Assembly: GCA_041946825.1 (NCBI GenBank)
Contig: JBHGBD010000003.1
Location: forward strand, 248,001 to 312,000
Length of the DNA stretch: 64,000 nucleotides
Origin: CAZTHM01 sp041946825
GTDB lineage: Bacteria; Acidobacteriota; Terriglobia; UBA7540
Direction: 5' to 3'
Shown: positions 23,613 to 31,504 of the stretch, piece by piece
Layout of the letters: the number at the start of each line of letters is the position of its first letter
Position numbering within the stretch: the first letter of the stretch is position 1
Position numbers and translations under genes: made by a program
The notes under the pieces: model-generated
The model's database searches: none
Told to the model about the DNA's origin: nothing
The model's input: only the letters and a program-made list of their open reading frames with translations

Positions 23613-23749
23613 GTCGGGATTCGGGACTCGGGACTCGCGACTCGGGGCAAAGAATTGAAGATTGAAAATTGGAAATTGAAAATTGCCGATCTTCGAATTT
23701 CGATTTTCGATTTTCGAATTTCCAATTTCGAATTTCGAGTTTCCGCTCT

Positions 23750-23800
23750 TGTCATCCTGAGGAGTCCCGCTTTTTGGGGCAACGAAGGATCTCGGCATTT
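23750..23800 (+). repeat. GTCATCCTGAG dispersed repeat, copy 2
   Basis: Second direct copy of the 51-bp unit with only a few substitutions in the middle (CTTTTTGGGGCAACG versus TTCTTTGGGACGACG). Confidence 0.85.
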
Positions 23801-23810
23801 CGAAAATACG

Positions 23811-23850
23811 GAGATTCTTCGTCCCGAGCTTACCGGGACTCAGAATGACA
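23811..23850 (-). repeat. GTCATTCTGAG dispersed repeat, inverted copy
   Basis: GAGATTCTTCGTCCCGAG through GACTCAGAATGACA is the same repeat family in the opposite orientation, ten bases after copy 2. Together they make an inverted pair like those of REP-type elements. Confidence 0.75.
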
Positions 23851-23951
23851 GCGCGCCGCCGATGTTCGAGTTTCGATTTTCGAATTTCGAATTTCCAATT
23901 TCGATTTTCCAGTTTCCAATTTCCACTTTCCGTTTGTCCACCGGAGGGACC

Positions 23952-24659
23952 ATGATTACGACCATCAAATCCGCCGACCGTCATCACGAGAATTTCGGCT
24001 GGCTCGACACGCGCTGGCATTTCAGTTTCGACACCTACCACGACCCCGCGAATCTCCACTGGGGCGCGCTGCGCGTTTTCAATGACGACGTCGTGCAGCC
24101 GGGCCAGGGATTCCCGCGCCACGGCCATCGCGACATGGAAATCGTCACCGTGGTGCTCTCGGGCGCGCTCGAACATCAGGACAGCATGGACAATACGGGC
24201 GTGCTGCGCGCCGGCGAAGTGCAGGTGATGTCGGCGGGCAAAGGTGTGATGCACTCGGAATACAACCACTCGCAGGACGAGCCCGTGCACTTTCTGCAGC
24301 TCTGGATTTTCCCGCGCACGCGCGGCCTCAAACCGCGCTGGGAGCAGCGGAGTTTTGCGCGGGCGGCGCGAGACTCGAAGTTGCTGCCCGTGGTCTCGGA
24401 CGGCGAGATCGCCGGGACGCTCGCGATCGATCAGGACGCGCAGATCTATCTCTCGCGCCTGCCCGCCGGGAAAAGCGTCAGCCACCAGAGCCGCTTCGGG
24501 CGCAAGGCGTATTTGTTCGTGATTTCCGGCGCGGTCGCGGCGAATGGCGCCGCGCTCGCCTCCGGCGACCAGGCCCGCATCGCCGACGAGCCTGAACTGT
24601 CGGTCGAAGCGACGTCCGATTCCGAATTGATCCTCCTCGACCTGCCGGAAATTCGCTAA
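23952..24659 (+). CDS. pirin family protein
   Basis: 235 residues, bicupin. The metal-binding cupin motif is at about residues 55-105 (GFPRHGHRDMEIVTVVLSGALEHQDSMDN, then HSEYNHS), and the second cupin is in the C-terminal half (GRKAYLFVISGAVAANG). The N terminus is IKSADRHHENFGWLDTRWHFSF. Some bacterial pirins are quercetinases, others regulatory; the role here is not certain. GGAGGG precedes the ATG. It probably belongs to the MarR-controlled group, although the repeat-rich spacer upstream makes co-transcription with the nitroreductase unproven. Confidence 0.93.
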   Translation: MITTIKSADRHHENFGWLDTRWHFSFDTYHDPANLHWGALRVFNDDVVQPGQGFPRHGHRDMEIVTVVLSGALEHQDSMDNTGVLRAGEVQVMSAGKGVMHSEYNHSQDEPVHFLQLWIFPRTRGLKPRWEQRSFARAARDSKLLPVVSDGEIAGTLAIDQDAQIYLSRLPAGKSVSHQSRFGRKAYLFVISGAVAANGAALASGDQARIADEPELSVEATSDSELILLDLPEIR

Positions 24660-24698
24660 TCTGCAGATTCCGCGGATGTCCGGGGCGGGCTGGAGGGA

Positions 24699-24782
24699 GG
24701 TTCTGAATTCTGAATGCTGAATTCTCCCTTCAGCCCTAACCCCTTTCTTTCAACTTTCGACTTTCAACTTTTCAACTCTCAT
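24699..24782. repeat. micro-repeat block between pirin and zinc-ribbon genes
   Basis: GAATTCTGAATGCTGAATTC units followed by TTTCAACTTTCGACTTTCAA and TTTTCAACTCTC, of the family found throughout the window. Nothing else was seen in this spacer. Confidence 0.75.
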
Positions 24783-24922
24783 CTTGACTTCTTGTTTTCC
24801 CCCAAGTAGCGTTTCCCCCACCGATACCCTCGCCGCGCAGCGGTAGCCACACACGCATGGCGGAGCATGCTAGGAGGCCGGCTACCAGAATTCCTATTTC
24901 GCTGACCAGAGGGAGATGAGAA

Positions 24923-25234
24923 ATGGCAGACAAAGCGAGAGACGCCCAACGCATCATGGACGAGTTCAAAAAGCGGCGGAACCGTCAATTACTCGTGTCA
25001 GTTCCCTTCCTGGGGATCTTCGTCGGGGCCCTGTGGCTTCGCGATCATCCGGGTGGACTGCCAATGAATTTTGGAACAACGGCATTCTTGGTGGTCTTCT
25101 TCGGCGCGATCGCCGCGTTGCTGGCGTTTAGTCTTTGGAATTGGCGCTGTCCCGCCTGTAATCGCTATCTTGGCAAGGGCTTTGGCCCGAGTTTTTGCCC
25201 AAAGTGCGGAGTGCGTCTGCAGCACAGCCAGTAG
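24923..25234 (+). CDS. small membrane protein with C-terminal zinc ribbon
   Basis: 103 residues. A basic N-terminal helix (residues 1-25) is followed by two membrane helices (about 26-40 and 52-70) and a Cys4 ribbon (CPACNRYLGKGFGPSFCPKC). This layout occurs in many uncharacterised bacterial proteins. GAGGGAGATGAG precedes the ATG. No neighbour suggests a function. Confidence 0.75.
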   Translation: MADKARDAQRIMDEFKKRRNRQLLVSVPFLGIFVGALWLRDHPGGLPMNFGTTAFLVVFFGAIAALLAFSLWNWRCPACNRYLGKGFGPSFCPKCGVRLQHSQ

Positions 25235-25282
25235 CGACGGCACCGACTTCATGCTGCAGATTCTTCCTGGATTCCCGCCTAC

Positions 25283-25345
25283 GCGGGAATGACGAAGAAA
25301 AATGCGGGAATGACGAAACGGAGAGCGGGAATGACGAATACGGGC
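25283..25345 (+). repeat. 21-bp tandem repeat, three copies (GCGGGAATGACGAA...)
   Basis: Three head-to-tail units of 21 bp each begin with GCGGGAATGACGAA and differ in the last seven bases. The first unit is the right half of a GATTCCCGC...GCGGGAATGAC palindrome starting near 25268. Confidence 0.8.
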
Positions 25346-25362
25346 GATTCCCGGTGTTGGTC

Positions 25363-25452
25363 CATCGTCACCCCCGCGAAGGCGGGGGGCTAGGGCCGGC
25401 GACTGGATTCCCGCCCCCCACTTGCGTGGGGGCAAGGTTCGCGGGAATGACG
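25363..25452 (+). repeat. REP-like palindromic repeats on the left of the GIY-YIG gene
   Basis: Two hairpin units: CATCGTCACCCCCGCG with its GCGGGGG partner (25363-25388), and CTGGATTCCCGC...GCGGGAATGACG (25403-25452), with an inner CCCCCAC/GTGGGGG arm. The second unit recurs in the same orientation right of the gene. It ends 20 bp before the GIY-YIG start codon. Confidence 0.85.
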
Positions 25453-25472
25453 GGTGACGGGGGTGGAGCCAA

Positions 25473-25772
25473 ATGGCCCGTCAATATTACGTGTACATCC
25501 TGGCCAGCAAGCGCAATGGGACGCTGTACATTGGAATGACGAACAACCTGGCGCGGCGAGTGTGGCAGCACCGGCAGGGCCTCGTCGAGGGTTTCACTAA
25601 GAAGTACGCCGTCCATCAGCTCGTGTATTCCGAAATCTTCCAACGGCCGCAGGACGCCATCCAAAGAGAAAAACGCCTGAAGAAGTGGAACCGCGCGTGG
25701 AAGCTGCGATTGATTGAGTCGGTCAATCCGGAGTGGAAGGATTTGTACGGGACCGTGATGAATATGCCGTAG
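25473..25772 (+). CDS. single-domain GIY-YIG endonuclease family protein
   Basis: 99 residues, only the GIY-YIG domain. YYVYILASKRNGTLYIGMTNNLARRVWQHR carries the two Tyr motifs and the catalytic Arg; VYSEIFQRPQDAIQREKRLKKWNRAWKLRLIE provides the conserved Glu and Lys/Arg helix. This UvrC-like class (YhbQ/YazA-like) is widespread and poorly understood. The gene fills almost exactly the space between two direct copies of a palindromic repeat: 20 bp on the left and 2 bp after the stop on the right. This suggests gene and repeats move or persist as one unit. Confidence 0.9.
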   Translation: MARQYYVYILASKRNGTLYIGMTNNLARRVWQHRQGLVEGFTKKYAVHQLVYSEIFQRPQDAIQREKRLKKWNRAWKLRLIESVNPEWKDLYGTVMNMP

Positions 25773-25774
25773 CC

Positions 25775-25878
25775 CTGGATTCCCGCCCGCCACCTCCGTG
25801 GGGGCAAGCTTGCGCGGGAATGACGATTTCCACTAGATTCCCGCTGCGCTGGCATCGTCACCCCCGCGCAGGCGGGGG
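25775..25878 (+). repeat. REP-like palindromic repeats on the right of the GIY-YIG gene
   Basis: CTGGATTCCCGC...GCGGGAATGACG (25775-25825) is a direct repeat of 25403-25452. CATCGTCACCCCCGCG...GCGGGGG (25853-25878) is a direct repeat of 25363-25388. A partial ATTCCCGCTGCG unit lies between them. Confidence 0.85.
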
Positions 25879-25924
25879 TCCAGCCCATCGACGCACCTGG
25901 ACTGAAATGCGTTAGAATATTTGT

Positions 25925-26437
25925 GTGACCGGACGGCCGAAGAGTGACGAGGCGGGGGCATCGTATTTCACTTACATCAACCAGGTGACGGGGGACGATC
26001 CGTTGCGCGCCATCGAGGCGCAACTGGAAGAGTCGCTCGCGTTCCTTGCGAAGATTTCCGAGGCGAAGTCGCTGCATCGTTACGCGCCGGAGAAGTGGAG
26101 CATCCGGCAGGTGCTGAACCACGTCACCGACACCGAGCGGGCGTTTGTGTTTCGGGCGCTGTGGTTCGCGCGGGGCTTTGCGACGCCGCTGCCGGGTTTC
26201 GATCAGAACATCGCGGCCGCGGGCGCGGACGCCGACAAGATTTCCTGGGCCGAGCACATCGAGGAGTTCCGGCGCGTGCGGCTCGCGACCATCTCGCTCT
26301 TTCGCAACCTGCCACCCGACGCCTGGATGCGGCGCGGCATCGCCAGCGATAATCCTTTCACGGTGCGCGCCCTGGCGTTCATCATCGCCGGCCACGTGGC
26401 GCACCACCTCCGGATCCTCCGCGAACGATACCTGTAA
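25925..26437 (+). CDS. DinB-like (DUF664) metal-binding helical protein
   Basis: 170 residues. WSIRQVLNHVTDTERAFVFRALWFARG supplies the first His, and IAGHVAHHLRILRERY supplies the C-terminal HxxxH, the three-His metal site typical of the DinB/YfiT four-helix fold. Starts at GTG 25925. Members include bacillithiol or mycothiol S-transferases and many proteins of unknown role. No neighbour clarifies the substrate. Confidence 0.9.
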   Translation: MTGRPKSDEAGASYFTYINQVTGDDPLRAIEAQLEESLAFLAKISEAKSLHRYAPEKWSIRQVLNHVTDTERAFVFRALWFARGFATPLPGFDQNIAAAGADADKISWAEHIEEFRRVRLATISLFRNLPPDAWMRRGIASDNPFTVRALAFIIAGHVAHHLRILRERYL

Positions 26438-26520
26438 TGCTGGCGCGCGATGCGCCCGGCTCAACGCGGCAAGTTTCCTGGCGGCGCAGTCAGCGGGGCA
26501 GGGAGGACAACAAAATAGTC

Positions 26521-26549
26521 TTGAAATTCCCGCAACGCAGGAGTAAGAA
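26521..26549 (+). promoter_or_regulatory. candidate promoter for the structured leader RNA
   Basis: TTGAAA (26521-26526) and TAAGAA (26544-26549) with a 17-base spacer. A start near 26556 would begin the RNA just before the first hairpin. Confidence 0.45.
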
Positions 26550-26555
26550 GAAATC

Positions 26556-26725
26556 ATGCCTGCAAGAGGAGGGACAGTTCGGCTTCCTCTGAGGTGCATT
26601 TGACGACCATGGAACCACACCGCTCTTGCGGTGCGAACCGGTGACGGCGTCGCGTGGCCGTCACGGCGTCAAAAAAGTAAGAAAGCGGGGAGTCCCGAGA
26701 GTCGGGATTCCCCGTTTTCGTTTTT
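26556..26725 (+). ncRNA. structured leader or small RNA ending in an intrinsic terminator
   Basis: About 170 bases upstream of the surface-protein gene can form four consecutive hairpins. P1 pairs AGAGGA (26565-26570) with TCCTCT (26585-26590). P2 pairs CACCGC with GCGGTG around a TCTT loop (26618-26633). P3 pairs GTGACGGC with GCCGTCAC (26641-26664). The last is a terminator stem (26686-26714) followed by TTTTCGTTTTT. The segment between P1 and P2 (GGTGCATTTGACGACCATGG) is unpaired in this model. I could not match it to a riboswitch class I know. It is either an attenuating leader for the gene at 26835 or an independent small RNA. Confidence 0.5.
26686..26725 (+). terminator. rho-independent terminator / attenuator
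   Basis: Stem CGGGGAGTCCCGA with TCGGGATTCCCCG (one G-T pair), loop GAG, then TTTTCGTTTTT. It lies 110 bp before the start codon of the SBBP protein, so it could attenuate that gene. Confidence 0.85.
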
Positions 26726-26834
26726 GATGCGGAATCGCCGGACTACCCGCACGTGGAGGCCGTTGCCCCGTCCCCGCCGTTCGCGATTGCCTTCGCCTCA
26801 TCTTCGCCCGTGTTCCGGCCGATGAACTGGCTGG

Positions 26835-29564
26835 ATGCGGACGCGACTTCACGAGATTCGTTCCCCGGTATCGGCTCTCTTATGCGCTGTGGTCTTGGCT
26901 TGCGCAGCCCAAGGGCAGGAGATTCCGGCAAGCCCTCTCGTGAATCCCGTGCTCGGCTTCTCCACCTATCTTGGCGGAAGGGGATTCGATGTCGCGACGG
27001 ACGTGGCGGTGGACGCGAAGGGCGCCGTATACGTCGCCGGTTACACGAACTCGGCGGATGCCAATTCCTGGGCGTCGGGACTGGCGCTCGCCGGCGGAGG
27101 GACGTGTGGGGGCGGGCTGGATACATATCCGTGCTTCGACGTATTCGTGGCCAGGCTCGATCCCACCGGAAGGAGACTTGAGTATTACGCGCAGTTCGGA
27201 GGCAGCGGAGATGATTACGCCACGGACATTGCCGTGGATTCCTCGGGCAGCGTGCACGTCACCGGTTACACCAACTCGCCGGATTTTCCAACCGCCCATC
27301 CCGTTCAAGCCGCGCCCGGCGGCGGAACGTGCGGAGGTTCGCCGTGCTTCGACGCGTTTGTGGTTACCCTCGATGCGTCGGGCGCAGGGCTCGAATACGC
27401 GACGTATCTGGGCGGGAGCGGCGAGGACTTCGGGCAGGGGATTGCGGTGGACGCGGCCGGCCACGCGGTCGTGACGGGCTTCACGGCTTCCTCCGATTTT
27501 CCAACGCAGTCTGCGTGGCAAGCCGTCCACCGGCAGGGAACCTACGACGCGTTTCTAGTGAAGGTCGACGCGACGGGGTCGGCGCTCGTCTACTCGACGT
27601 TCTTGGGCGGCAGCGGTGAGGATTTCGCGTCCAAGGTCGCGCTCGACTCGGCGGGCGCGGCGTACCTGACCGGATACACCGACTCGCCGGACTTCCCGGT
27701 CGCCAACGCCTTGCAGCGCCTACCCGGGGGGGGAACGTGCGGAGCGGCGCAAAATACGACTCCGTGCTTTGATGGTTTTGCAGCGAAGCTGAGCGCCGAT
27801 GGAGCGGCGCTCGTCTATTCCACTTACCTGGGCGGAAGCGGCGGAGATTATGGCTACGGCATCGCCGTCGATGACCAGGGTTCCGCATACCTGACGGGCC
27901 TCACAACCTCCACAGATTTCCCCGTGACGCCGGGAGCGCCGCAATCGGCCGGCGGCGGCACCAGCGTTGACGCATTTGTTGTCAAGCTGGCGGCGGACGG
28001 GTCGAGAGCCGTGTACTCAACTTACCTCGGGGGAGCCGGCGCGGATGCCGGCCAGGAAGTGGTGGTGGATTCGGATGGAAACGCCACGATTGCGGGCTAC
28101 ACCTACGGCGCGGGTTTCCCTCTGACGAATCCCCTGCAGGCGGCGAGCGGAGGTTTCTATGACGCGTTCATCGCCAAGCTGAACGCGGCGGGTTCGGCGC
28201 GGGAGTTCTCAACCTACCTGGGCGGAAGCGGCAACGAGAAAGCTCGGGGCCTGGCGTTGGACGCGGTGGGAAACGCCTACGTGGCCGGCGAGACCTTCTC
28301 CGAGAATTTTCCCACCACCTCGGACGCCTTGCAGACTCTCTATGGCGGCGGAGCATTTGATGGCTTCGTCGCCAAAATCATCGATAGCGATGCCATTCCC
28401 GGAACAGGGGTGGTTTCGCCATCGAAACTCACCTTTGCCGACCAGTTGGTGGGGACTTCGAGCGCGCCACAGACCGTGTTGTTAAGCAATTCGGGCGACC
28501 TGCCCCTGGCAATCTCCAGCCTTGTGGTGAGCGACGACTTCGAATTGAGGAACGAATGCGGCGCGAGCGTCGGCCCGTCCAGCAGTTGCGCCATCCAGGT
28601 GATTTTCGCGCCAGGTGAGCGCGATCTCTGTGAGGGGGCGCTGACCGTCATCCCGGAAGCGCCCGCCACGCCGCTGACCGTGAGTCTGACCGGGAAGGGC
28701 GTCGCGCCGGAAATGAACCTTTCGCATTCAGCGATCGAATTCGGTCCCCAGGTCGTCTCGACGATGAGCGCGGAGGAGACGATAACGCTGGCCAACTGGG
28801 GCGATGCCTACCTGGCGCTCTCCGGCGTCCAGGCGACCGGCGACTTCTCACAGACCAATAATTGCGCGGATGGTCTCTTGCCAAACCAGTCTTGCTCCGT
28901 TCGCATTTGTTTCACCCCGACGGCCTCCGGAGCGAGGACGGGGTCGCTGACTTTCACGAATAGCATGCCTCTTGATGTCGCGGTGGTCGAACTGTCGGGA
29001 ACGGGGAGCGACTTTTCGATTTCCTCCTCGCCTGAGACGCGAAGCATTTCGGCGGGTGAGGCGGCGACTTTCACACTCAGCCTGAATCCGGCAGGCGGAT
29101 TTCACGAGACTGTGACGCTCCGCTGTGACGGAGCACCGAGAGCGGCAAGCTGCACCATCCTCCCTTCCTCGACGGCACTTGATGGAGTGGCCATGGTCAC
29201 TGCGACCGTGACGGTCACGACGACCGCCAGTTCGCGCGCGTTCCCCGCTTCGGGCAGGGGCCCGCGGGGACACTTCCCAAACGCCGCCCTCTACCTTTCC
29301 TTCGCCATCGTTGCGACGCTCACCCTGTCAGGCAGGGGAAAGCTCCTCGGAGTTTTTTCTCGGCACCGGGAGGACGCGTCCTGGCGCTTGCGTAGCGCCC
29401 TCGCCCTGACGCTCGCGGCGTTTGGGCTCGCGTGTGGTGGCGGCGGAGTTGCGCCGCCACCCGCGATGCGAGAAGGGACTCCTCACGGAACGTACGAACT
29501 CACCATTACGGCAACGAGTGGACCACTGACTCATACGTCTACCCTGACCATCGTGGTGCAGTAG
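26835..29564 (+). CDS. exported SBBP-repeat protein with choice-of-anchor-D-like (ASH) domains
   Basis: 909 residues. Signal peptide at 1-28 (ALLCAVVLACAAQGQ). Residues about 35-520 hold seven SBBP repeats, each with a YLGGSGEDFG...IAVDAAG...TGFTASSDFPT pattern, which form a beta-propeller-like fold. Residues about 525-740 are two Ig-like modules of the choice-of-anchor-D/ASH kind (TFADQLVGTSSAPQTVLLSN, FGPQVVSTMSAEETITLAN). The end contains hydrophobic stretches around 810-830 and 855-870 (LALTLAAFGLACGGGG) and a closing GTYELTITATSG strand segment. It is a large cell-surface or secreted protein, probably for adhesion or binding. It follows a structured leader RNA. Confidence 0.88.
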   Translation: MRTRLHEIRSPVSALLCAVVLACAAQGQEIPASPLVNPVLGFSTYLGGRGFDVATDVAVDAKGAVYVAGYTNSADANSWASGLALAGGGTCGGGLDTYPCFDVFVARLDPTGRRLEYYAQFGGSGDDYATDIAVDSSGSVHVTGYTNSPDFPTAHPVQAAPGGGTCGGSPCFDAFVVTLDASGAGLEYATYLGGSGEDFGQGIAVDAAGHAVVTGFTASSDFPTQSAWQAVHRQGTYDAFLVKVDATGSALVYSTFLGGSGEDFASKVALDSAGAAYLTGYTDSPDFPVANALQRLPGGGTCGAAQNTTPCFDGFAAKLSADGAALVYSTYLGGSGGDYGYGIAVDDQGSAYLTGLTTSTDFPVTPGAPQSAGGGTSVDAFVVKLAADGSRAVYSTYLGGAGADAGQEVVVDSDGNATIAGYTYGAGFPLTNPLQAASGGFYDAFIAKLNAAGSAREFSTYLGGSGNEKARGLALDAVGNAYVAGETFSENFPTTSDALQTLYGGGAFDGFVAKIIDSDAIPGTGVVSPSKLTFADQLVGTSSAPQTVLLSNSGDLPLAISSLVVSDDFELRNECGASVGPSSSCAIQVIFAPGERDLCEGALTVIPEAPATPLTVSLTGKGVAPEMNLSHSAIEFGPQVVSTMSAEETITLANWGDAYLALSGVQATGDFSQTNNCADGLLPNQSCSVRICFTPTASGARTGSLTFTNSMPLDVAVVELSGTGSDFSISSSPETRSISAGEAATFTLSLNPAGGFHETVTLRCDGAPRAASCTILPSSTALDGVAMVTATVTVTTTASSRAFPASGRGPRGHFPNAALYLSFAIVATLTLSGRGKLLGVFSRHREDASWRLRSALALTLAAFGLACGGGGVAPPPAMREGTPHGTYELTITATSGPLTHTSTLTIVVQ

Positions 29565-29663
29565 TTGCCTGGCTCTCCCTGGCGAACAGAATCCCGGGTC
29601 ATTTTTGCTTACGTTTACTTTTGGGTTGGAATATGGTAAGTATGCGCGCTTCGGACTGAATCT

Positions 29664-31289
29664 ATGCAACCACAATTCGTCGATTATCTGATTATCGCCA
29701 TCTACTTCTTATTCGTTCTAGGGATCGGCTTTGCTTTGCGCGGGCGGATGAAGACCAGCGAGGACTTCTTCCTCTCCGGGCGCTCGATTCCCGGCTGGAT
29801 CACGGGGCTGGCTTTCATGTCCGCGAACCTCGGCGCGCTGGAAGTGATGGGCCATGCCGCCAACGCCGCCAAGTACGGCATGTACGTGAACCATTTCTAC
29901 TGGCTCGCGGCCATGCCCGCCATGTGCTTTGTCGGCGTCTTCATGATGCCGTTCTATTACGGCAGCAAGGTGCGCAGCGTTCCGGAGTTCCTCAAGAAAC
30001 GCTACGACGAGAAGACGCGGACGCTGAACGCCCTGTCGTTTGCCTTCATGACGCTGCTGGTTTCGGGCGTAGACCTTTACGCCATGGCCATCCTTTTCCA
30101 ACGGCTGCTCAACTGGCCGTTCTGGGCGAGCGTCGTCGCATCGGCGGTGGTGGTGGCGATCTACATCTACCTTGGCGGGCTCACCTCTTCGATTTATAAC
30201 GAAGTCCTGCAATTCTTCCTGATCGTATTTGGTTTCCTTCCGCTGGCCATATTGGGGCTGAAGGCTGTGGGCGGCTGGGCAGGCCTCGAGGCCAAGCTTG
30301 CCACGCTTCCCTATCCCGGCTATGGGCACACCTGGGCGAACATCTGGCACTCCGACATGAACCCCATGGGGGTGAACTGGATCGGCACGATCTTCGGACT
30401 GGGATTCGTGCTCTCGTTCGGTTACTGGTGCACGGACTTCCTCGTGGTGCAGCGCGGCCTGGCAGCGAAGGACATGGCGTCGGCGCAGCGCACGCCGCTC
30501 ATCGCCGCCGTGCCCAAGATGTTTTTCCCCTTAATGGTGATCCTGCCCGGGCTGGTGGCGATTTCGCTTGATCCCACAACCAACGAATTGCTGGGCGGCC
30601 GGTACGACAACGCCCTGCCCGCGATGCTCGGAAAGTTTTATCCCTCGGGCCTCCTCGGCATCGGCCTGACGGCGCTGATGGCGAGCTTCATGTCGGGGAT
30701 GGCGGGCAACGTCACCGCCTTCAATACCGTCTGGACCTTCGACATCTATCAGACCCACATCAACCCGGGCAAACCGGACCACCATTATCTGATGATGGGA
30801 AAGATCGCGACGGTGTTCGCCGTGGCGGTCGGAATTCTGACAGCCTTCATTGTCCTGCGCTTCAACAACCTGATGGATTACCTCCAGCTTCTGTTCGCGT
30901 TCTTCAACGCGCCGCTCTTCGCCACGTTCCTGCTTGGCATGTTTACGCGCAAGGCGACGCCCACGGGCGGTTTCTGCGGATTGCTGGCGGGAATCCTGAC
31001 CGCGGCGGCGCACTACACGCTGCTTCACTATGGCGTGTTCTCGTATCCGAACGCCAAGGACATGGCGAACAACTTCTACCAGGCTATGTGGGCCTTCGGC
31101 GTGTGCTTTGTGGTGACGCTGGCGGTGAGCGCCATGACCAAGCCCAAGCCGGACGCGGAGCTCGTCGGCCTGGTCTACCAGGTCACGCCGAAGCCGCGCA
31201 CGGAGCATCTGCCGTGGTACGAGCGGCCGGGTTATCTGGCCGTCGGGATTCTGGGGATGTGTGTGGTTCTGAATATCATTTTCTGGTAG
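29664..31289 (+). CDS. sodium:solute symporter (SSS family), probable sugar importer
   Basis: 541 residues with about 13-14 membrane helices. VDYLIIAIYFLFVLGIGF, the SEDFFLSGRSIPGW motif and KVRSVPEFLKKRYDEKTRTLNALSF are typical of the SGLT-like SSS family. It is the first gene of a group with galT and galK, separated by at most about 60 bp, so galactose or a galactoside is the likely substrate. That inference comes from context, not from residues. Sits in the inner membrane and uses the sodium gradient. Confidence 0.92.
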   Translation: MQPQFVDYLIIAIYFLFVLGIGFALRGRMKTSEDFFLSGRSIPGWITGLAFMSANLGALEVMGHAANAAKYGMYVNHFYWLAAMPAMCFVGVFMMPFYYGSKVRSVPEFLKKRYDEKTRTLNALSFAFMTLLVSGVDLYAMAILFQRLLNWPFWASVVASAVVVAIYIYLGGLTSSIYNEVLQFFLIVFGFLPLAILGLKAVGGWAGLEAKLATLPYPGYGHTWANIWHSDMNPMGVNWIGTIFGLGFVLSFGYWCTDFLVVQRGLAAKDMASAQRTPLIAAVPKMFFPLMVILPGLVAISLDPTTNELLGGRYDNALPAMLGKFYPSGLLGIGLTALMASFMSGMAGNVTAFNTVWTFDIYQTHINPGKPDHHYLMMGKIATVFAVAVGILTAFIVLRFNNLMDYLQLLFAFFNAPLFATFLLGMFTRKATPTGGFCGLLAGILTAAAHYTLLHYGVFSYPNAKDMANNFYQAMWAFGVCFVVTLAVSAMTKPKPDAELVGLVYQVTPKPRTEHLPWYERPGYLAVGILGMCVVLNIIFW

Positions 31290-31294
31290 CGACT

Positions 31295-31504
31295 ATGGGA
31301 CTGGACATACGCTGGCCGATTGGAATTATCTTCACTGTCTACGGCGTGATCATGATCGCCTACGGCGCCATCGCCGACCCGAGCATCTTCGCCGAACGCT
31401 CGATGGGCGTGAACATCGACGTCTGGTGGGGCGCGGCGATGCTGGTGTTTGGGCTCTTCATGGGCGCGCTGGCCTTTCGCGCCTCCCGCCAGAACCAGCC
31501 ATGA
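31295..31504 (+). CDS. 69-aa two-helix membrane protein in the galactose operon
   Basis: 69 residues, two membrane helices (about 9-28 and 44-62) joined by a polar loop (DPSIFAERSMGVNIDVWWG). It starts five bases after the symporter stop codon and its last codons overlap the galT start (ATGA). The tight coupling suggests a small partner subunit of the symporter, as small companion proteins are known for several SSS transporters. I do not recognise a named family. Confidence 0.75.
   Translation: MGLDIRWPIGIIFTVYGVIMIAYGAIADPSIFAERSMGVNIDVWWGAAMLVFGLFMGALAFRASRQNQP

Larger units (their letters stand above)
23534..23951. repeat. repeat-filled spacer between nitroreductase and pirin genes
   Basis: 418 bp without a gene. 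It holds micro-repeats of the GATTGAAAATTGAAGATTG and CGAATTTCGATTTTCG type, plus GGGATTCGGGACTCGGGACTCG. Two direct copies and one inverted copy of the GTCATCCTGAG repeat are listed separately. A GGAGGG ribosome binding site for pirin lies at the right end. Confidence 0.85.

Noticed and set aside
23534..25900. Repeat clusters resembling a CRISPR array
   Set aside because: Units are unequal, lack regular spacers and no cas genes are present; they are REP-like and micro-repeat elements.
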